The notes beneath the pieces were generated by a model, which was given only the letters and a program-made list of their open reading frames with translations, was not told the origin of the DNA and did not search any database. A program made the position numbers and the translations under genes. A stretch of 64,000 nt of DNA from Panulirus ornatus (lineage: Eukaryota; Arthropoda; Malacostraca; Decapoda; Palinuridae), in assembly GCF_036320965.1 (NCBI RefSeq), contig NC_092250.1, positions 11,739,100-11,803,099 of the forward strand, written 5' to 3'. Positions 47,803 to 58,894 of this stretch are shown here, piece after piece. Numbering within the stretch: position 1 is the first letter of the stretch; every line of letters starts with the position of its first letter.

Positions 47803-49231
47803 AAAATTTTATATTCTTTTCTCGTTGAAGAAAAAAAAAGATCTATATATCTTTCTCCTCTTATCACACTGATCCATGAGTACCTGCTTTCCCCCTAGTC
47901 GATAACAGCCTTGTGAGCGCCTCTTTAAAGGCCTAGTTGGACTCTATTTGTTGCCGGTAATCAACACATCGTCTTCTGTTCCCCGTAGACATCTAGGTAA
48001 GCCAGACTGAACACAGTCATAAATCAGAGGGGAGTGTGGATGAGCAAGCTACGTGGCTTGTACTTGCAGTGAGGCTGCTGATTTTTCTTACCAAAGTTAC
48101 ACACTTGCTCTCGCTCTGTTAGCAAATTCAACATATAATGGGTGAAATGACACTGAGTCAATAGGTTTGCCGGGGAGCTCTAGTGCAACGAAAGGGAAAT
48201 TAGAGAACATACACAGATAACAAATTCTGCTGGAATGATAAAGGAGAAGTGAAATGGAACGTCCCAGATAAATCAAGAAGTGTGGGTTGAGCGCCATTGT
48301 CAACACAGTTGGGCCTTAACTTCTACAAAACCTGTTTAGCAATTCTGTTCACAGGTGATTCATGGTTGTAACTTGAGTCCCTGCGTGTAATCGTGATAAA
48401 TGGATAAAAGAAAAAGACACCGCTGTTATTTTGCGGGTTAAACTATCAACAACAGAATGATTCTGTAGAATGCGAATGTTTTCACATAGCAACATCACCA
48501 GTGTCACAAATTCTCACATTTGAGGCCTCTGGCTTCTATGGAAGCGGGAGCCGTGACATCAGAGATTGTCTCACAGCCCATTAACCAATGGGATTGCTGT
48601 AGATGCGTCTCTAAGGATAGCGAGCTTTGTCATTGGTTGCACGTAATGTTGCCAAAACTTTAAATCATGTCTATTATTATATTATTAAAGTATAGGTAAT
48701 TTGCATTTTTCTGTATACAGCCGTTCTGTTACTTGGGAACTAAAATACTTTTATCCTTCAAACGTCTACAGGTCCAAAGGCAATGAGAGAAAATACTACG
48801 ATACTTACTTCATCCCTCGAACATTATGCTCTAAATTCTCTTCCTTCTGTCGTCTATAAACACCTGCTGAGCACTTAATGAATTTCTGCATTTCTTTTCT
48901 CTTATTTCCTAATGGTTTGCTGTTTCCTAATCGGTCAGTATCAAACAAGGTGCTGTTCACTATAGAAACATGACCGAGCTGTTTTAATTAAGTAAAGATA
49001 AAACTACAATAATCGTTTCACCTCAAAAGTTTTTCGCGTCTATAACAAAATATGTCGAGGTATCTGGCACCAAGTTTGTTAACAATAGCCCAATAGAACA
49101 AGCGAGAGAAGACGTCGTGTGTTGTGATTGGCTTAATGGGTTCTGTCGCTTTGCTGTGATTGGTTAAATGGCAATTATATTTCCTTGATGTAATTGTTAT
49201 GTGCCCTCACACGTTCTTGTAAATTGTCACT

Positions 49232-49236
<5 letters not shown>
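47803..49236. other. Unannotated sequence with ATTGG/CCAAT pairs
   Basis: No gene recognised. CCAATGG at 48584 with ATTGG near 48633, and ATTGG at 49127 and 49159 (32 bp apart), resemble the array at 53.6 kb. Confidence 0.4.
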
Positions 49237-49313
<77 letters not shown>

Positions 49314-49343
49314 GTGTGTGTGTATGTGTGTGTGTGTGTGTGT
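49237..49343. repeat. (TA)n then (GT)n compound microsatellite
   Basis: About 36 TA units followed by about 16 GT units with a TATG interruption. Confidence 0.95.
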
Positions 49344-49982
49344 AGGATCAAACTGCTCGTTATGACCTGTTGCTACGTAACTCCGCCTACTTCCATGCTA
49401 CTGTTAACCATTTCAGCTTTCGCCAATCCATGGAAGCTGTTGGTCACGGAGGGAACACTGAAACATGAGTGTAGTGTGTTACTGTTATACACTATGAAAA
49501 ACTTGAATCCCTGCGCAGTACAAGACATTGTTGAAATTGCTTTGTAATTATCAATTCAGGTTTCTGTAAGATCGAACAAGAACTGAGTCTTTGATCGATA
49601 ATGTAAATGATATGCGAGAAAGTGTTTATGTGGCCTCATCACGGCTAGTGATTCATTCTTGGTAAACTATATTGAGATCAGAAGTAACGTGAATCATTAG
49701 AATGAACAAAACTCAAGTGTATAATGTGCGTGTGACCTCGCTGACGGACTTCGAATATGGTAAGTATTGATCATAATCTTCACTTTTACCTGTTATGGGA
49801 ATAGGATGATCGACTCAGTCATTAGTGGTTGAATTATTATATTATTATATTATCAAACACAAGGCGTATGAAGAGGTTGACTAAATGCTTTTATATCGGC
49901 TCTCTATAATTGGTTACAATGCCGCTGTAATAATTCGTTGTGGCTATCATATGTGCCTTTACTCGTGCTTGTTAATTCCTAC
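49344..49982. other. Unannotated sequence
   Basis: No gene recognised. Confidence 0.45.

Positions 49983-50042
<60 letters not shown>
49983..50042. repeat. (TA)n microsatellite
   Basis: Left edge of the directly repeated unit at 50043. Confidence 0.93.
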
Positions 50043-50045
<3 letters not shown>

Positions 50046-50340
50046 ACATGGGCGGGTTCAAGAGAATTTCAATTTGGGGCGTCCAATGCAATTCTCGGGT
50101 ACCGTGTTGACATGGTTAGCAGTATTGTGGACGATCGGGCATAAACAAACACATGGAGTGTCGTCCTAAGAATTATTGCCTCAACTGAAGGAGGTATGTG
50201 TGTGTTTGTGTTATGGGTGGGGAAAGGCTGAGTATCATGTGCAAACAAGTGTAGATCATTGTGACATTAGCTGGCAGGAATTTAGTTGCAGGGAGTCAGT
50301 ATTTTCTGTTAAAGAGGTGGGGTGAGATCCGGCATTCTAC
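50043..50340 (+). repeat. Direct repeat, left copy (about 0.3 kb)
   Basis: Shares with 51822-52145, in order: ttcaagagaatttcaattt, cgtccaatgcaattctcggg, ggcataaacaaacac, ctaagaattattgcc, aggtatgtgtgt, gtgcaaacaagtgtagatca, ggaatttagttgca and gtggggtgagatccggcatt. Roughly three-quarters identical by eye, with small indels. Confidence 0.8.
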
Positions 50341-51821
50341 TGCTGCCTCATTACATATTGGTGGCAAATCGTGATCAATCTCTGAGGTTTGCGTCAATCG
50401 ACAAATACATGGAGATTTCTGCTTGGGTCCAGTAGAGCGGCATGGAGAGTTTTATGTACACATTACAGGGTTATGGTACACGGTCTCTGATGGCTGTGGA
50501 TGTGGCTCTAGTACTAGACCAGAGAATATAAACTCTGGTCGTACGAGGTGGAAGCCGGGGATGGGGAAGAGGTCCCCGAGATGTGGGAAGATAAAGGGAC
50601 GTCTGGCATTTATGATGGTATGGTAAACAGTTAAGATTGGGACAAATACGAGAGGAATTTTTCACGTTCCTGCTCCACAGAGATTTTTTTTTTTTGGTGA
50701 GTAGTGGTATACGTCCTGATCTAATGAACCTAACCTAATCTAGAGGACTTATTAGTCTTAACCAGAGGCTTCTAAAAGATAGATCTATCGATTGCATATA
50801 AAAGGATTTTTTTTTTACTTTGTGATGTAACTTTGTGGTGTAAACTTTAAATATATTGGTGAGGGATGAACAAGAAGCCTGTACAATGATGGGTAAATTG
50901 TAGGTGTAAATGATTAGGCAGTTAAGCAGTGTGGATGTAAAAGTACAATTCTAGTCGGAGGAGTTTAGGATACTGTTCAGAGTTAGGAAGTTAGTGCCTT
51001 CCTAACTCTGAACAGTATCCTAAACTCCTACGCTAACAGCCACTGTCTGTGGGTTTAGAGGTTAAGAGACACGCAGCAGACTGCTTGGAAAGTAGCGAAA
51101 CACATATGCGGTGGTGGCTAGAGAGAAGTCGGAAAAAACTGCAAGACAAGGGCGAGGTAGGTAGGACAGCGAGTGCTGCTTTGGGATCATCAAGTACTGG
51201 GACGATATAACATCCAGTCAATGTATGCCGGCTGTTACGTTGTGGTAATGCTGGATGAGGTTAGCGACGTGAACAAGGTAAAATCACAATGTGAAAAGGG
51301 TCTGGGCACAGTGCTTCATCGTAGTAATTTGCAGGACTGGAGAGATATACTGCCGTACATCCACAGGGTAAGGCGGAGATTGCTGTACAGGATGTAGCCG
51401 GAAAAGAGGAATCCTTGGAGATGCCTGACATGGACATGGTTCTGAGAGTTTTGGGGTCCTGAGGGGAAAGAGCAATCTGATACGGGGAAAGAGGAAAGTG
51501 GAGACGAAATGGAAACTGAGGGGGAATAGGATGTTGAAACCTCCAGTGGCGTTTAGAGGTGGTAGTGAAATATATAAATTGAAGTGGAATGTAGACACGC
51601 CTGAGTTTTATGCCGGAAAGAGTAGAGGGCATTAGCCTAGTGGAAGATGAAGGTTCTGGTGGAGCAGTGAGCGTGTGAGTCTGATGAAAAAGGGAATGAG
51701 GAGCTGGTTTCGCCCAGAGACACACAAATTGTCAACAGAGCTACCTGTGGGTTGTCAAAGTGTGTAGCGTGTGATGAGAGTGTACGTGGAGCCTCGTACA
51801 AGATTTTAGCGGGCAAGTGTA
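50341..51821. other. Interval between the two direct repeats
   Basis: About 1.5 kb without a recognisable protease, RT or integrase. Could be the interior of a non-autonomous LTR-like element or simply a segmental duplication spacer. Contains the perfect hairpin at 50959-51029. Confidence 0.4.
50959..51029. repeat. Perfect 32-bp inverted repeat with 7-nt loop
   Basis: Arm 50959-50990 (aggagtttaggatactgttc agagttaggaag) and its exact complement 50998-51029, loop ttagtgc. 71 nt in all, in the size range of a pre-miRNA hairpin but with no mismatch at all. Confidence 0.95.
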
Positions 51822-52145
51822 ACACGGAAGGGTTTAAGAGAATATGAATTTGGCGAGTCGAATGCAATCCTGGGGATAACGTATCGACAGGTTTGGCAGC
51901 ATTATGGACAGTCTGGCATAAACAAACACGTTCTGCAGCGACCTAAGAATTATTGCCGTAATTGCAGCAGGTATGTGTGTATATCACGGGGCAAAGGTGG
52001 ATATTATGTGCAAACATGTGTAGATCATTTTAACATTAGCTGGGAGCATAGGCAGTGAGGGTGTTGTCTAAATTTGGCAGGAATTTAGTTGCATATGCTT
52101 GTTAATGAGTTAATGAAGTGGGGTGGGCTCCGACATTGCTTTTAA
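51822..52145 (+). repeat. Direct repeat, right copy (about 0.3 kb)
   Basis: Second copy of the 50043-50340 unit, with an extra 40 bp (agcataggcagtgagggtgt region). Ends about 25 bp before a (TA)n tract. Confidence 0.8.
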
Positions 52146-52167
52146 AGGTGATGATTATCTCGCCTCA

Positions 52168-52168
<1 letters not shown>

Positions 52169-52260
<92 letters not shown>

Positions 52261-52321
52261 AATATATCCTATATATATAAATATATCCTATATATATATA
52301 TATATATATATATAAATATAT

Positions 52322-52366
<45 letters not shown>
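52169..52366. repeat. (TA)n with ATCCTATATATAAAT higher-order units
   Basis: A long TA tract interrupted three times by aatatatcctatatatataa-type units, which themselves are tandemly spaced. Confidence 0.93.
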
Positions 52367-52374
<8 letters not shown>

Positions 52375-52602
52375 TTTTCAAACTATTCGCCATTTCCCGC
52401 GTTAGCGAGGTAGCGTTAAGAACAGAGAACTGGGCCACTGAGGGAATATCCTCACCTGGCCCCCTTCTCTGTTCCTTCTTTTGGAAAATTAAAAAGAATT
52501 GAGAGGAGAGGATTTCCAGCCCCCCGCTCCCTCCCCTTTTAGTCGCCTTCTACGACACGCAGGGAATACGTGGGAAGTATTCTTTCTCCCCTATCCCCAG
52601 GG

Positions 52603-52605
<3 letters not shown>
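52367..52605 (-). mobile_element. S element copy 7
   Basis: On the minus strand from tatccctggggataggggag and aagaatacttcccacgtat to the tail cgctacctcgctaacgcggg, gaatagtttg and A13. Complete; (TA)n on both sides. Confidence 0.9.

Positions 52606-52682
<77 letters not shown>
52606..52682. repeat. (TA)n microsatellite
   Basis: Head-side boundary of S copy 7. Confidence 0.95.
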
Positions 52683-52684
<2 letters not shown>

Positions 52685-53580
52685 TCGGATGGGTGGATAA
52701 CTTTGTGTGGACATTTTGGAAGGGTTGATAGTTGTAATCAGCAGTGAAACAATAAGAATAGTTTTCCACTTAGGACATCACGTTTTCACTGAAAGGATTT
52801 TTTTTACCTCTTTTGATCTAGATTTTTGTGTTCTGTATGTAGAGTAAGTACATCATGACAGAATTAAGTTCGGCATGGGTATAGCCGACACACAGTAATG
52901 TATGAAAACGAATTTTGAGTCATTCCTTAGAGTTTTAGTACTCGAAAATTAGTTTTAAGAACGCAGTACATATTTGAAGTGAATTTTTTTTGACCTTGAT
53001 ACAAGAAATATCTTAAATGGAAACGATTGTACGTAGAAATAAGTTAGGGACTAGTTATGTAAGTAAACAGTGGAAGATGTGTTATATAATATTATTGTGT
53101 TTCATTACCAGTAAGAGAGTCTTAGAGTGAATCTTCGTGAAGACTTGATAGCTATAGCGATACTTGGTTCCTTAGTTGCGGATTATGGACATTGGAACTA
53201 ATTTGATGTATGGTGGACGGGAGGAGGTTGGTGAAGACGAGAAACCCAAGGTTGGTTGCTCGACCGTGCTCGTCCTACACCACACACGTCTGGTCTTCAT
53301 TTTCCACTTCTCTCCGTCATCATGATCATGTTTTAAAACAATTTCATTATTTAAGATAGATTTAACGAATGACCTATGCCATAACTGGGTTATTTCAATA
53401 TAAACATAATCCAGTTTACTGTTTCAAGGTATTATTGAGATTTTCCAACCCTTTTGTGGGAATAGGATGTTTGATTCTGAGTATTGATTAATGATTATAA
53501 GTCATAAACGTGGAAATGCACATTACAAACTTATAACACGAACAAGATGTAAGGTTGAGGTTGAGGCAAGAAGGTAAGAC
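52683..53580. other. Unannotated sequence
   Basis: Nothing recognised. Confidence 0.45.
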
Positions 53581-53599
53581 ATACGCTGTTACTGGTTGA

Positions 53600-53735
53600 A
53601 AACGCCAGAAAGCTGCGCTACGATTGGCTGAAAGACGTGTTGACGCTTTCTTGTGATTGGTTCAGAAAACGTCAGAAAGCTGCGCTATGATTGGCTGAAA
53701 GACGTTTTGAGCGCTTTCTTGTGATTGGTTCATGC
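53600..53735. promoter_or_regulatory. Array of four ATTGG (inverted CCAAT) boxes
   Basis: ATTGG at 53623, 53656, 53690 and 53724, spaced 33, 34 and 34 bp, within a 67-68-bp tandem duplication (gaaagctgcgctatgattgg, ctttcttgtgattggttca). CCAAT boxes bind NF-Y and often occur in regular multiples in promoters. No gene start is identified nearby, so a regulatory role is only suggested. Confidence 0.35.
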
Positions 53736-54174
53736 TCTTTCCTTTGGTCTCTCCAATCGTCGGTTCCCTGGAAGCTTCAAATATGCTTTAGATATTAATG
53801 ATACACAACAGTTTAGTTTAGAATAAGTGATCATGTCCCACGGCATTTCCATTCTTAAGAATAACTTTGACTCGTGTCGGGATTATCAAATGTGAGTATA
53901 GGCCACTCGGAAAGGAAGGTAACTGTGGACTGTTGGTTAAGGTTAATTGGACACCTCAGGAGTGTTGGTAGGAACGTGTATACAACAGTAATCCTAGATT
54001 AACTCCGGTACTTCGATTCCAGGAGATTTTACAGCTCCAAGGTTGTCTTACTTCCAGTAGCAGGGAAAGGATGGACTCCTGTGAAGGGAGAAGTTCATCG
54101 ACGAGACTGCGCTCCCTCTCGTCAACGTAATATGATACAGTCGCGCCCATTTGACGTCACAAGCGTTTAACCGC
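53736..54174. other. Unannotated sequence
   Basis: Nothing recognised. Confidence 0.45.
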
Positions 54175-54287
54175 AGGCAGTCGAAGTCCAGTTAAACACA
54201 CACACACACACACACACACAGAGGCAGTCGAACTCCAGTTAAACACACACACACACACACACACACAGAGGCAGTCGAACTCCAGTT

Positions 54288-54329
<42 letters not shown>

Positions 54330-54370
54330 GCAGTCGAACTCGTTAAACACACACACACACACACACACAT
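54175..54370. repeat. Compound repeat: aggcagtcgaactccagttaaa + (CA)n, 4 units
   Basis: Each unit has a unique block aggcagtcgaactccagtta followed by 10-20 CA units, so the microsatellite has been amplified together with its flank. The last unit has lost ccag. Confidence 0.93.
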
Positions 54371-56640
54371 AATTGTAAAATTAGATCCAAATTTCTAAAT
54401 CAAACAATGTTTAGTAGTTATTTACTGTACTCCGATTACAGCTTCACGCCTTTCTGTGCATTCTAATTTGCGTACACAAAGCCAGTGATGAAGTTGTGAC
54501 GTCAGGTTCCAATATCACTGTAACGTAATTTCAAAGAAGGATAAGAAAACTCTTTATAAGACAGAGTACAGACCATATTGCATGAAGGAGGAAAGGACGA
54601 GTTTAATGAATAAATGTGGGAAAGTAACTGAAACAAGTTTTGGAATGATGAAATTTTTGAAGTATCATTTTCGCTGTCACATGAACATTCCAGAATGTGG
54701 GTGAAATATGGGAGGGTTAGGTTGGTCATTTTACAGGCCAGTAGTGACCATAATGTTGGAACTTGTGTGAATAATGACATCTATGATAGTGTTCATGTGG
54801 AGGTGATTCTGTATAATATCATATAGAGGGTAGGAGAACGATGGTGCTGGTGACGCAGAACTGGAGCTGGGAGCTAATAATGTTTACAGGGTCACGTCTG
54901 GCAGCCATGTTCGTCTTATATAGTACCTCTATGTAGTTCTCATACTTTTATTTCTCCTTGTGTTAACGTGAGGATATCGTATATATTATTTTCATTCTGT
55001 AAGAAGAAGAAAAGAAAAAAAAAGTTCCTTAAGCTAGTTGTGAGTAATTTTGAAATAAACTGAACAGCAAATCTGGCAAGTATTCCCAATTGATTGATGT
55101 ATGGCATCTTGGTTGACAGTTTTAAGAGATCGTGATGCATTGTGATCTTTTGTTTATGGCAGTAGAATGGTTGATTATAAGTTATAACCAGTGATTTAAA
55201 GTTAGATAGGTTGTTCCATGTAAGTCTCTGTGGGGAGGAAACTGTAGAATTACCAAAGAAAATGGAAGCACCAAACATCACCTGGGTCCCGAAGGACGAG
55301 TGTAGCTCGGAGGTTTGAAGTGTCAAGTATTACCTTTGAAGTTCACGACGACCGTGGCTGGAGATACAAAGTCAAGCAACCGCCCCCGTATTTCGTTAGC
55401 TGCGTCGTGTGGGATATGACTATTTGTGGTGAGTGCTAAACCGGGAGGGTAGCGTGGGATGGGAAGACGTCATGCATGTATGGGTAACTTGAGGCAGGAG
55501 TGTTGCCTGTATAATTGTCACAGCACATTTCAAATGTCCTTTGCTTTCTGACATCTTTTATTAAAACGTTTCCCTTTCTTTCGTAATATTCTCAACACTG
55601 GTGCGCCACACACACTCTTGGGTTATGAATATTTGATAGAACAAGATATCAGAAGATCCCCGCATATCCCTCTGTACAAGGTCACCAAGACTTCTTGTCT
55701 TGAGTATTGAGTTATCATCTTTACATGGGGCATTAAAACACCATAAGTGTTTTCAGGGCGTCCAGATCCTCAATAATTTAAAATCCCTCACACCTCAGCC
55801 ATCTCTTTGGTCGTTGTTCATCATGGAAAGTTGAAGCTACTATTTGTAGGGACATAAATTTTCCTGAATTTAATTTTAGTCTGGGCGTTTTGGGCAGATG
55901 CATTAATTAAACCCATGATTAAGAAGTAATTCCCAATTCACATTTTGTGGATGTTCAACGTAATCGATTGTGTTCTGTGGATACAATATCTCGTGTCCAG
56001 TCACTAATGGAACGTAATCTATGTTTTCGTCTGTTGTGGTACCTCGTCTTTGTAAGTTACATCTAACCTTTAAATTGGCATCAGGATTAACCCTTGGTGT
56101 ATCATAATGAGACTAAGTTCGTGAGATCAGTCGTCTGAAAGGTTATATGTAAGGGGTCATATAGTTTAAGTTCTGCACGACTGTGAACCTGTATCAGCTG
56201 ATGAAGTTGTTAGATATCATCCCTGGGTAATGTGGCTTATCTTCGTCCATCCTTCATCTGTCTATTCCTTCGTTCGTCCGTCGTTATCTATCTGTTGTTC
56301 ATACCTTATCCGTCTCTCCGTCATCCGTCCTTACTTCTGTCATCTGTCCTTCCATCGTTGCCCGTCAGTTGCCCTTTATCTCCCCGTCACCTGGCACTTC
56401 GTCCTCCCTCCAACGTGAAAAAATATTTGCTATCACGAAACCAGAGGAAGGAAGAGAGTGGTTTATCTGATCACAGTGAGTTCGGTGAAGAGGAAAAACC
56501 ATTGAGGTGATCTCTGTGATATGCGAGTCAGTCCCATTGTAGGAGTCGTAATGAATATTTGTTAGATGGAGCAGGAAAGAGAGCTTTGATTTTTCATTGC
56601 TATATTCTCGGAATAACGTCATATACCTGATAATACATAG
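54371..56640. other. Unannotated sequence
   Basis: 2.3 kb with no supported gene. The 56230-56400 stretch is a low-complexity CCGT/TCTG-rich segment. Confidence 0.45.
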
Positions 56641-56648
56641 ATACATAT

Positions 56649-56660
56649 AAATAGATACAT
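56649..56660. repeat. Target-site duplication, left copy
   Basis: aaatagatacat, repeated exactly at 59790-59801. It directly precedes the T18 (A-tail) of the minus-strand LINE. Confidence 0.88.
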
Positions 56661-56786
56661 TTTTTTTTTTTTTTTTTTGCTTTGTCGCTGTCTCCCGCGT
56701 TTGCGAGGTAGCGCAAGGAAACAGACGAAAGAAATGGCCCAACCCACCCCCATACACATGCCTTGATTCAATCCACTGACAGCACG

Positions 56787-58865
56787 TCAACCCCGGTATA
56801 CCACATCGCTCCAATTCACTCTATTCTTTGCCCTCCTTTCACCCTCCTGCATGTTCAGGCCCCGATCACACAAAATCTTTTTCACTCCATCTTTCCACCT
56901 CCAATTTGGTCTCCCTCTTCTCCTCGTTCCCTCCACCTCCGACACATATATCCTCTTGGTCAATCTTTCCTCACTCATTCTCTCCATGTGACCAAACCAT
57001 TTCAAAACACCCTCTTCTGCTCTCTCAACCACGCTCCTTTTATTTCCACACATCTCTCTTACCCTTACGTTACTTACTCGATCAAACCACCTCACACCAC
57101 ACATTGTCCTCAAACATCTCATTTCCAGCACATCCATCCTCCTGCGCACAACTCTATCCATAGTCCACGCCTCGCAACCATACAACATTGTTGGAACCAC
57201 TATTCCTTCAAACATACCCATTTTTGCTTTCCGAGATAATGTTCTCGACTTCCACACATTCTTCAAGGCTCCCAGAATTTTCGCCCCCTCCCCCACCCTA
57301 TGATCCACTTCCGCTTCCATGGTTCCATCCGCTGCCAGATCCACTCCCAGATATCTAAAACACTTCACTTCCTCCAGTTTTTCTCCATTCAAACTCACCT
57401 CCCAATTGAATTGACCCTCAACCCTACTGTACCTAATAACCTTGCTCTTATTCACATTTACTCTTAACTTTCTTCTTTCACACACATTACCAAACTCAGT
57501 CACCAGCTTCTGCAGTTTCTCACATGAATCAGCCACCAGCGCTGTATCATCAGCGAACAACAACTGACTCACTTCCCAAGCTCTCTCATCCCCAACAGAC
57601 TTCATACTTGCCCCTCTTTCCAAAACTCTTGCATTCACCTCCCTGACAACCCCATCCATAAACAAATTAAACAACCATGGAGACATCACACACCCCTGCC
57701 GCAAACCTACATTCACTGAGAACCAATCACTTTCCTCTCTTCCTACACGTACACATGCCTTACATCCTCGATAAAAACTTTTCACTGCTTCTAACAACTT
57801 GCCTCCCACACCATATATTCTTAATACCTTCCACAGAGCATCTCTATCAACTCTATCATATGCCTTCTCCAGATCCATAAATGCTACATACAAATCCATT
57901 TGCTTTTCTAAGTATTTCTCACATACATTCTTCAAAGCAAACACCTGATCCACACATCCTCTACCACTTCTGAAACCACACTGCTCTTCCCCAATCTGAT
58001 GCTCTGTACATGCCTTCACCCTCTCAATCAATACCCTCCCATATAATTTGCCAGGAATACTCAACAAACTTATACCTCTGTAATTTGAGCACTCACTCTT
58101 ATCCCTTTTGCCTTTGTACAATGGCACTATGCACGCATTCCGCCAATCCTCAAGCACCTCACCATGAGTCATACATATATTAAATAACCTTACCAACCAG
58201 TCAACAATACAGTCACCCCCTTTTTTAATAAATTCCACTGCAATACCATCCAAACCTGCTGCCTTGCCGGCTTTCATCTTCCGCAAAGCTTTTACTACCT
58301 CTTCTCTGTTTACCAAATCATTTTCCCTAACCCTCGCACTTTGCACACCACCTCGACCAAAACACCCTCTATCTGCCACTCTATCATCAAACACATTCAA
58401 CAAACCTTCAAAGTACTCACTCCATCTCCTTCTCACATCACCACTACTTGTTATCACCTCCCCATTTGCGCCCTTCACTGAAGTTCCCATTTGCCCCCTT
58501 GTCTTACGCACTTTATTTACCTCCTTCCAGAACATCTTTTTATTCTCCCTAAAATTTAATGATACTCTCTCACCCCAACTCTCATTTGCCCTTTTTTTCA
58601 CCTCTTGCACCTTTCTCTTGACCTCCTGTCTCTTTCTTTTATACGTCTCCCACTCAATTTCATTTTTTCCCTGCAAAAATCGTCCAAATGCCTCTCTCTT
58701 CTCTTTCACTAATACTCTTACTTCTTCATCCCACCACTCACTACCCTTTCTAATCAACCCACCTCCCACTCTTCTCATGCCACAAGCATCTTTTGCGCAA
58801 TCCATCACTGATTCCCTAAATACATCCCATTCCTCCCCCACTCCCCTTACTTCCATTGTTTTCAC
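56787..58865 (-). CDS. LINE linker + reverse transcriptase, open
   Basis: 692 codons open, from the end of the endonuclease/linker to the natural stop. Basic linker (QEVKRKVQEVKKRANE, NKKMFWKEVNKVRK), then RT: SEYFEGLLN, GKAAGLDGIAVEF, NYRGISLLSIPGKLYG, GEEQCGFRSGRGCVDQ, motif A FMDLEKAYDRVDRD, motif B GLRQGCVMSPWLFN and motif C LLFADDTALV. The C-terminal tail ends VNWSDVVYRG. The first codon is not a true start; the inversion breakpoint lies just upstream. Catalytic residues of the RT look intact, but it is separated from its promoter and endonuclease. Confidence 0.9.
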   Translation of the reverse strand: MKTMEVRGVGEEWDVFRESVMDCAKDACGMRRVGGGLIRKGSEWWDEEVRVLVKEKREAFGRFLQGKNEIEWETYKRKRQEVKRKVQEVKKRANESWGERVSLNFRENKKMFWKEVNKVRKTRGQMGTSVKGANGEVITSSGDVRRRWSEYFEGLLNVFDDRVADRGCFGRGGVQSARVRENDLVNREEVVKALRKMKAGKAAGLDGIAVEFIKKGGDCIVDWLVRLFNICMTHGEVLEDWRNACIVPLYKGKRDKSECSNYRGISLLSIPGKLYGRVLIERVKACTEHQIGEEQCGFRSGRGCVDQVFALKNVCEKYLEKQMDLYVAFMDLEKAYDRVDRDALWKVLRIYGVGGKLLEAVKSFYRGCKACVRVGREESDWFSVNVGLRQGCVMSPWLFNLFMDGVVREVNARVLERGASMKSVGDERAWEVSQLLFADDTALVADSCEKLQKLVTEFGNVCERRKLRVNVNKSKVIRYSRVEGQFNWEVSLNGEKLEEVKCFRYLGVDLAADGTMEAEVDHRVGEGAKILGALKNVWKSRTLSRKAKMGMFEGIVVPTMLYGCEAWTMDRVVRRRMDVLEMRCLRTMCGVRWFDRVSNVRVREMCGNKRSVVERAEEGVLKWFGHMERMSEERLTKRIYVSEVEGTRRRGRPNWRWKDGVKKILCDRGLNMQEGERRAKNRVNWSDVVYRG

Positions 58866-58894
58866 CTTTTTCCATTCTGGGAAACAGAAGAAGG

